Source: an uncultured Clostridia bacterium (lineage in GTDB: Bacteria > Bacillota > Clostridia > Oscillospirales > CAG-272). Taken from it: a stretch of 38,425 bases of DNA. The position numbers were made by a program, and so were the translations under genes. Shown piece after piece: positions 35,503 through 38,425 of the stretch (positions within the stretch are counted from its first letter, which is position 1; the number at the start of each line of letters is the position of its first letter). The DNA lies in the NCBI GenBank assembly GCA_947624995.1, contig CANQMS010000019.1:1-38425 (forward strand), written 5' to 3'. A model generated the notes under the pieces. It saw only the letters and a program-made list of their open reading frames with translations, was not told the DNA's origin and ran no database searches.

Positions 35503-36071
35503 ACCTACCCAATAAATTAACTGTTCTTCGGGTGCTGCTCGTCCCCGTATTCGTGCTTGTTATGACGCTCGGGCTGCCGTTCCCGGCGTCGAATATCGCG
35601 GCGGCAGCCGTCTTCTTCGTCACGGCGCTGACGGATATGCTCGACGGCAAGATCGCTCGCAAATACGACCTTGTGACCGACTTCGGAAAGCTGATGGACC
35701 CGGTCGCGGACAAATTCATGGTGTTCTCCGCAATGATAGTAATGACGGCGAGCGAGAGCTTTTCGTATATGCGCACGGTTATGCTCTGGGCGACGCTGAT
35801 CGTCATATTCCGCGAGCTCGGCGTGACGTCGCTCCGCATGGTCGTCTCCGGCAAGGCGTCCGCAACGACGCTGGCGGCAAACATGCTCGGAAAAATAAAG
35901 ACCGTCTCGCAGGTCACCTTTATAATGATCGCGCTGCTCGAGCCGGTCATCCTCGGCGATCTTCTCGGTCATGCCTTTACATACGTGTCGCTCGCGTTCA
36001 TGGTCGTGATGACGGTGTGGAGCGGGATAAACTATGTCGTCGGTTACTCAAAATACCTCACCTTCAAATAA
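35499..36071 (+). CDS. pgsA: CDP-diacylglycerol-glycerol-3-phosphate 3-phosphatidyltransferase
   Basis: A 190-residue integral membrane enzyme that makes phosphatidylglycerophosphate, the precursor of phosphatidylglycerol. The CDP-alcohol phosphotransferase motif is complete: the Asp residues of TDMLDGKIAR and of TDFGKLMDPVADK are correctly spaced. It begins MNLPNKLTVLRVLLVPVF. Five or six hydrophobic segments follow. Its ATG overlaps the rimO stop, as in many Bacillota (rimO-pgsA pair). Confidence 0.96.
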   Translation: MNLPNKLTVLRVLLVPVFVLVMTLGLPFPASNIAAAAVFFVTALTDMLDGKIARKYDLVTDFGKLMDPVADKFMVFSAMIVMTASESFSYMRTVMLWATLIVIFRELGVTSLRMVVSGKASATTLAANMLGKIKTVSQVTFIMIALLEPVILGDLLGHAFTYVSLAFMVVMTVWSGINYVVGYSKYLTFK

Positions 36072-36091
36072 TTTATCGAAATTCGATAAAT
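36071..36091. promoter_or_regulatory. 21-bp perfect palindrome upstream of the DUF2975 promoter
   Basis: ATTTATCGAA, a central A, then TTCGATAAAT. It starts at the last base of the pgsA stop and ends 6 bases before the -35 of the next gene. No T-run follows, so it looks like an operator for a dimeric regulator more than a terminator. The regulator is unknown. Confidence 0.65.
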
Positions 36092-36096
36092 AACGC

Positions 36097-36125
36097 TTGA
36101 CAAACGACAACAAATGTGATATACT
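36097..36125 (+). promoter_or_regulatory. Promoter of the DUF2975-HTH pair
   Basis: TTGACA (36097-36102), 17-base spacer, TATACT (36120-36125) with TGTGA before the -10. The ATG at 36165 is 39 bases downstream. Confidence 0.82.
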
Positions 36126-36164
36126 GTCCTCAAATCAAGAGAAGAAAAGAGGGTATTGTCTATC

Positions 36165-36644
36165 ATGAAACAATCAACACTGGCGAGATGGCTCCGGATC
36201 ATTCTTGTCGGCGTCCTTATCTGCGGGCTGACGGTGTACTTTTTTATCGTTCCCGCGATGGGACACGATCTCATAATGACGGCGCCGGAGCTTAAGTCAT
36301 GGTATATGCCGTGGCTGATGTTTATATTCGGGACGTCGCTCCCGTGCGCCGCGGGATTCGTCTTTGCGTGGCTGATAACGGTGAATATAGGGCGCGACAG
36401 ATCGTTTTCCGCGGAGAACTCGCGGTATCTGAAGTATATCGCGATACTTGCGGCGGTCGACGCGGCGTATTTCTTTATCGGGAACGTGATATTCCTCAGT
36501 TTGAACATGAGCCACCCGGGTGTTATGATCCTTTCGCTGATGATAGTGTTTGCGGCGGCAGCCGTGGCCGTCGCGGCGGCGGCGCTCTCGCACCTTGTGT
36601 ATAAAGCGGCTCTCCTTCAGGAGGAGAGCGACCTGACGATATGA
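36165..36644 (+). CDS. DUF2975 family membrane protein
   Basis: About 159 residues with four hydrophobic segments: ILVGVLICGLTVYFFIVP, MFIFGTSLPCAAGFVFAW, YIAILAAVDAAYFFIGNVIF and VMILSLMIVFAAAAVAVAAA. This is the DUF2975 pattern, which in Bacillota is usually followed by a small YozG-like Cro/C1 regulator, as here. Function is unknown; the pair is often described with other membrane-stress or competence-like two-gene sets. The ATG at 36165 is preferred over a TTG at 36156 because GAGGG lies a better distance away. Confidence 0.83.
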   Translation: MKQSTLARWLRIILVGVLICGLTVYFFIVPAMGHDLIMTAPELKSWYMPWLMFIFGTSLPCAAGFVFAWLITVNIGRDRSFSAENSRYLKYIAILAAVDAAYFFIGNVIFLSLNMSHPGVMILSLMIVFAAAAVAVAAAALSHLVYKAALLQEESDLTI

Positions 36645-36671
36645 ACAGGCTCGGAAAGGACGGTCCATCCG

Positions 36672-36929
36672 ATGGAAGATACTGAAAACATGGAATGCGA
36701 TACGAACGATACGGGCGAAATAATTTTCAATATAGACGTGATGCTCGCCAAGCGAAAGATGAGCGTGACCGAGCTCGCCGACCGCGTCGGAATAACGCTG
36801 ACGAATATGTCGATACTGAAAACCGGCAAAGCGAAGGCGATAAGGGTCTCGACGCTGCGAAAGCTGTGCAAGGTCCTCAACTGCCAGCCCGGAGATCTGC
36901 TCGAATACAGGGAAACGGAAGAAAAATAA
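36672..36929 (+). CDS. Small Cro/C1-type HTH regulator (YozG-like)
   Basis: An 85-residue regulator. After a polar N-terminal extension of about 19 residues (an in-frame ATG at residue 8 is an alternative start) comes an XRE helix-turn-helix: VMLAKRKMSVTELADRVGIT, LTNMSILKTGKAKAIR, VSTLRKLCKVLNCQPGDLLEY. It is the usual partner of the DUF2975 gene 27 bases upstream and may bind the palindrome in front of that gene (inference). A strong terminator follows. Confidence 0.9.
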   Translation: MEDTENMECDTNDTGEIIFNIDVMLAKRKMSVTELADRVGITLTNMSILKTGKAKAIRVSTLRKLCKVLNCQPGDLLEYRETEEK

Positions 36930-36933
36930 AACA

Positions 36934-36983
36934 GAGCCGGGAGAAAGCTTTTGCGCCGAAAAGCTTTTTCCCGGCTGTTTTTT
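36934..36983. terminator. Strong intrinsic terminator after the HTH gene
   Basis: AGCCGGGAGAAAGCTTTT pairs with AAAAGCTTTTTCCCGGCT with one internal mismatch around GCGCCG, followed by GTTTTTT. It probably works on both strands and so may end rsmG too, since T-rich sequence also follows on the minus strand. Confidence 0.85.
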
Positions 36984-37022
36984 GGCGGCGAGGTCACTTT
37001 ACCGCCGAAAAAAGCAAACGGT

Positions 37023-37736
37023 TCAGTTTTTGATTATCTGCGAATATCTCCGCGGGTAGGCGGCTGGGGTCGGGGCGGTCTTTTTTATTATGACTATCGT
37101 ACGCGAAAGCGTTTCGGCGCAGTCCGTGAGCGTCCGTTCGTCGGTGCGCTCGTGAGAAAGGGAGAGGCGGCGCATGATAGGTCCCGCGTCCGAGAGCTCG
37201 CGGGACGTCGTTTCGGGTTCGCCCTTCATCAATAAAAGCGAGCCGCCCATTTTGATGAATCCGGCGGCGAGCTCGGCGAGCACGGGGACGCGCGAGACGG
37301 CGCGCGCCGTGACTATGTCAAACGTTTCACGGAATGCGGTGTCATGAGCGAGCTCTTCGGCGCGCGCGGCGTGTGCTGTGAGATTGCGGAGCGAAAGGAG
37401 CCTTGCGGCGGCGGATATGAACGATACCTTCTTTGCAGTTGCGTCAAGCGCCGCAACAGTAACATCCGGGCGGCAGACGGCGAGCGGAACGGCGGGAAAT
37501 CCGGCGCCGCTGCCGATATCGAGCACGCGCGCACCCTCGGGGACGTATGAAACGAGCGTCATCGAATCGCAGAGATGGCGGAGCATCACGGCGCGCTCTT
37601 CACGGATGGCGGTAAGGTTGTATTTTTCATTTTCCGCGAGCAGAAAATCGGCGAACGTACACAGCCTTTCCGCCTCCGCCGCCCCGCACGGGAGCAAATT
37701 TTCACGGCACATTTCAACAAATAGCGCTGTATTCAA
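37023..37736 (-). CDS. rsmG: 16S rRNA (guanine527-N7)-methyltransferase RsmG
   Basis: A 237-residue SAM methyltransferase that methylates G527 of 16S rRNA (formerly GidB). The SAM site reads VLDIGSGAGFPAVPLA, followed by VTVAALDATAKKVSFI and the VTARAVSRVPVLAEL segment. The start is TTG at 37736 (GGAGG 6 bases upstream). It is transcribed toward the origin, from mnmG into rsmG, with stem-loop repeat D between them. Confidence 0.95.
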   Translation of the reverse strand: MNTALFVEMCRENLLPCGAAEAERLCTFADFLLAENEKYNLTAIREERAVMLRHLCDSMTLVSYVPEGARVLDIGSGAGFPAVPLAVCRPDVTVAALDATAKKVSFISAAARLLSLRNLTAHAARAEELAHDTAFRETFDIVTARAVSRVPVLAELAAGFIKMGGSLLLMKGEPETTSRELSDAGPIMRRLSLSHERTDERTLTDCAETLSRTIVIIKKTAPTPAAYPRRYSQIIKN

Positions 37737-37780
37737 AATAAACCTCCATTCAATAAAAAATAAATATTCCAGCGAATATC

Positions 37781-37840
37781 AATAAAAAGTTTTTGAAGGG
37801 GGTCCGGGGGGAACCTTTCCTAAAAGGTTCCCCCCGGAAA
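37781..37840 (+). repeat. Stem-loop repeat element, copy D
   Basis: The head AATAAAAAGTTTTTGAAGGG is followed by a perfect 15-bp stem CCGGGGGGAACCTTT (37804-37818), loop CCTA and its complement (37823-37837), then GAAAA. Loop and stem base are identical to copy A although the middle of the stem differs. It lies between mnmG and rsmG, in reverse orientation to their transcription. Confidence 0.85.
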
Positions 37841-37842
37841 AC

Positions 37843-38425
37843 TCACCTCCCCAAATAAATCAAGAGCACGGACACGTCCGCGGGGGTGACGCCGTCGAGG
37901 CGGGATGCCTCGCCGACGGAAAGGGGGCGGCGGGCGGTGAGCTTTTCGACGGCTTCGCGCGAAAGACCGCCGATTTTCGAAAAATCGGTACCCTGTGGGA
38001 TGAGCGTCGTCTCGTGCGCGTGGGCGCGGCGGACGGCAGCCTCCTGCTTTTTGATGTACCCCTCATATTTGACCGCCGTTTCGGCGGTGCGGATGACGGC
38101 GGGCGAGAGCGCGGGGCGCTCCCGGTCAAGGGGCGCGAGCGCGGCGTAGTCAAGCTCGGGGCGGCGAAGCAGCTCGGAGAGTGACGCGCCCGAGCGGAGC
38201 GGCGCCGAGGCGTGCGATGCGAGAAATGCGTTTGTTTCGTCGTCCGACGGGACGAAAGTCCCCCCGAGGCGGCGGATCTCCCCGTCTATATCGCTCATTT
38301 TGTGAAGGTAAGCCTGCCACCTGTCGTCCGGGATAAGACCCGCCGCGCGGGCGAGCCCGGTCAGGCGTGCGTCCGCGTTGTCCTGCCGCATATAGAGGCG
38401 GTATTCGGAGCGCGAAGTCATTATC
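37843..38425 (-). CDS. mnmG: MnmG (GidA), C-terminal part (runs off the window)
   Basis: The last about 194 residues of the FAD-dependent tRNA uridine 5-carboxymethylaminomethyl modification enzyme, partner of MnmE. The segment IMTSRSEYRLYMRQDNADARLT is diagnostic, and the C-terminal helical MnmE/tRNA-binding domain follows (ALSPAVIRTAETAVKYEGYIKKQE, GLSREAVEKL, PLSVGEASRLDGVTPADVSVLLIYL). The FAD-binding N terminus is beyond the window. It is on the minus strand, reading toward the origin, with rsmG downstream. Confidence 0.95.
   Translation of the reverse strand, partial: IMTSRSEYRLYMRQDNADARLTGLARAAGLIPDDRWQAYLHKMSDIDGEIRRLGGTFVPSDDETNAFLASHASAPLRSGASLSELLRRPELDYAALAPLDRERPALSPAVIRTAETAVKYEGYIKKQEAAVRRAHAHETTLIPQGTDFSKIGGLSREAVEKLTARRPLSVGEASRLDGVTPADVSVLLIYLGR

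Noticed and set aside
36978..37014. GGCGG/CCGCC inverted repeat between the HTH gene and rsmG as a separate rsmG terminator
   Set aside because: Neither strand has a T-run behind it in the right direction; the adjacent strong terminator explains both gene ends better.

Overview
The window is the replication-origin region of a GC-rich member of the Bacillota, most likely a Clostridia-type gut anaerobe. The gene neighbourhood (rpmH-rnpA-yidD-yidC-jag-mnmE on one side of dnaA; dnaN-recF-remB-gyrB-gyrA on the other; noc/parA/parB nearby), the Gram-positive SOS box, the parS sequence and the KhpB/RemB families all point to Bacillota. A GH112 galactosyl phosphorylase fits a host-glycan or plant-glycan user in the gut. 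Species or family cannot be fixed from the sequence alone.

Layout. (1) Bases 1-11334, minus strand: the 5' part of gap, then (in transcription order) a tight cluster GH112 phosphorylase > QueG-like > inositol-monophosphatase-like > addB > addA. (2) 11642-17113, plus strand: a Noc/ParB-like gene, two tandem parS sites, parA, parB, serS, a two-TM protein of unknown function and a membrane-anchored MORN-repeat protein. (3) 17287-22078, minus strand: rpmH, rnpA, yidD, yidC, jag, mnmE. (4) 22079-24235: divergent rpmH/dnaA promoters, dnaA and oriC with DnaA boxes and a DnaA-trio/AT-rich unwinding element. (5) 24236-34082, plus strand: dnaN, recF, remB, gyrB, gyrA, a lipoprotein, recA (SOS box) and recX. 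(6) 34153-36929, plus strand: rimO, pgsA, a DUF2975 membrane protein and its small HTH partner. (7) 37023-38425, minus strand: rsmG and the 3' part of mnmG.

The genes cover initiation and elongation of replication (DnaA, DnaN), origin segregation (ParABS, Noc-like), topology (GyrAB), recombinational repair (RecF, AddAB, RecA, RecX), membrane protein insertion (YidC, YidD, Jag) and tRNA/rRNA/ribosome modification (MnmE, MnmG, RsmG, RimO, QueG). mnmG-rsmG, normally beside mnmE, lie on the other side of the origin and are transcribed against fork movement, as is the parABS-serS block. This indicates rearrangement around the origin.

The less ordinary signals are: a family of at least six intergenic stem-loop elements with a conserved A/T-rich head and changing but still paired stems, two of them directly abutting the start codons of gyrA and mnmE; a YidC carrying an extra pilin/Cna-B-like extracytoplasmic domain; two genes (dnaN, rimO) whose Shine-Dalgarno is separated from the AUG by a small GC hairpin; a perfect double-palindrome parS pair; an archaeal-looking SerRS; and a GyrA with Leu at the usual Asp/Glu quinolone position. 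No CRISPR array, tRNA, rRNA, insertion sequence or prophage was seen.
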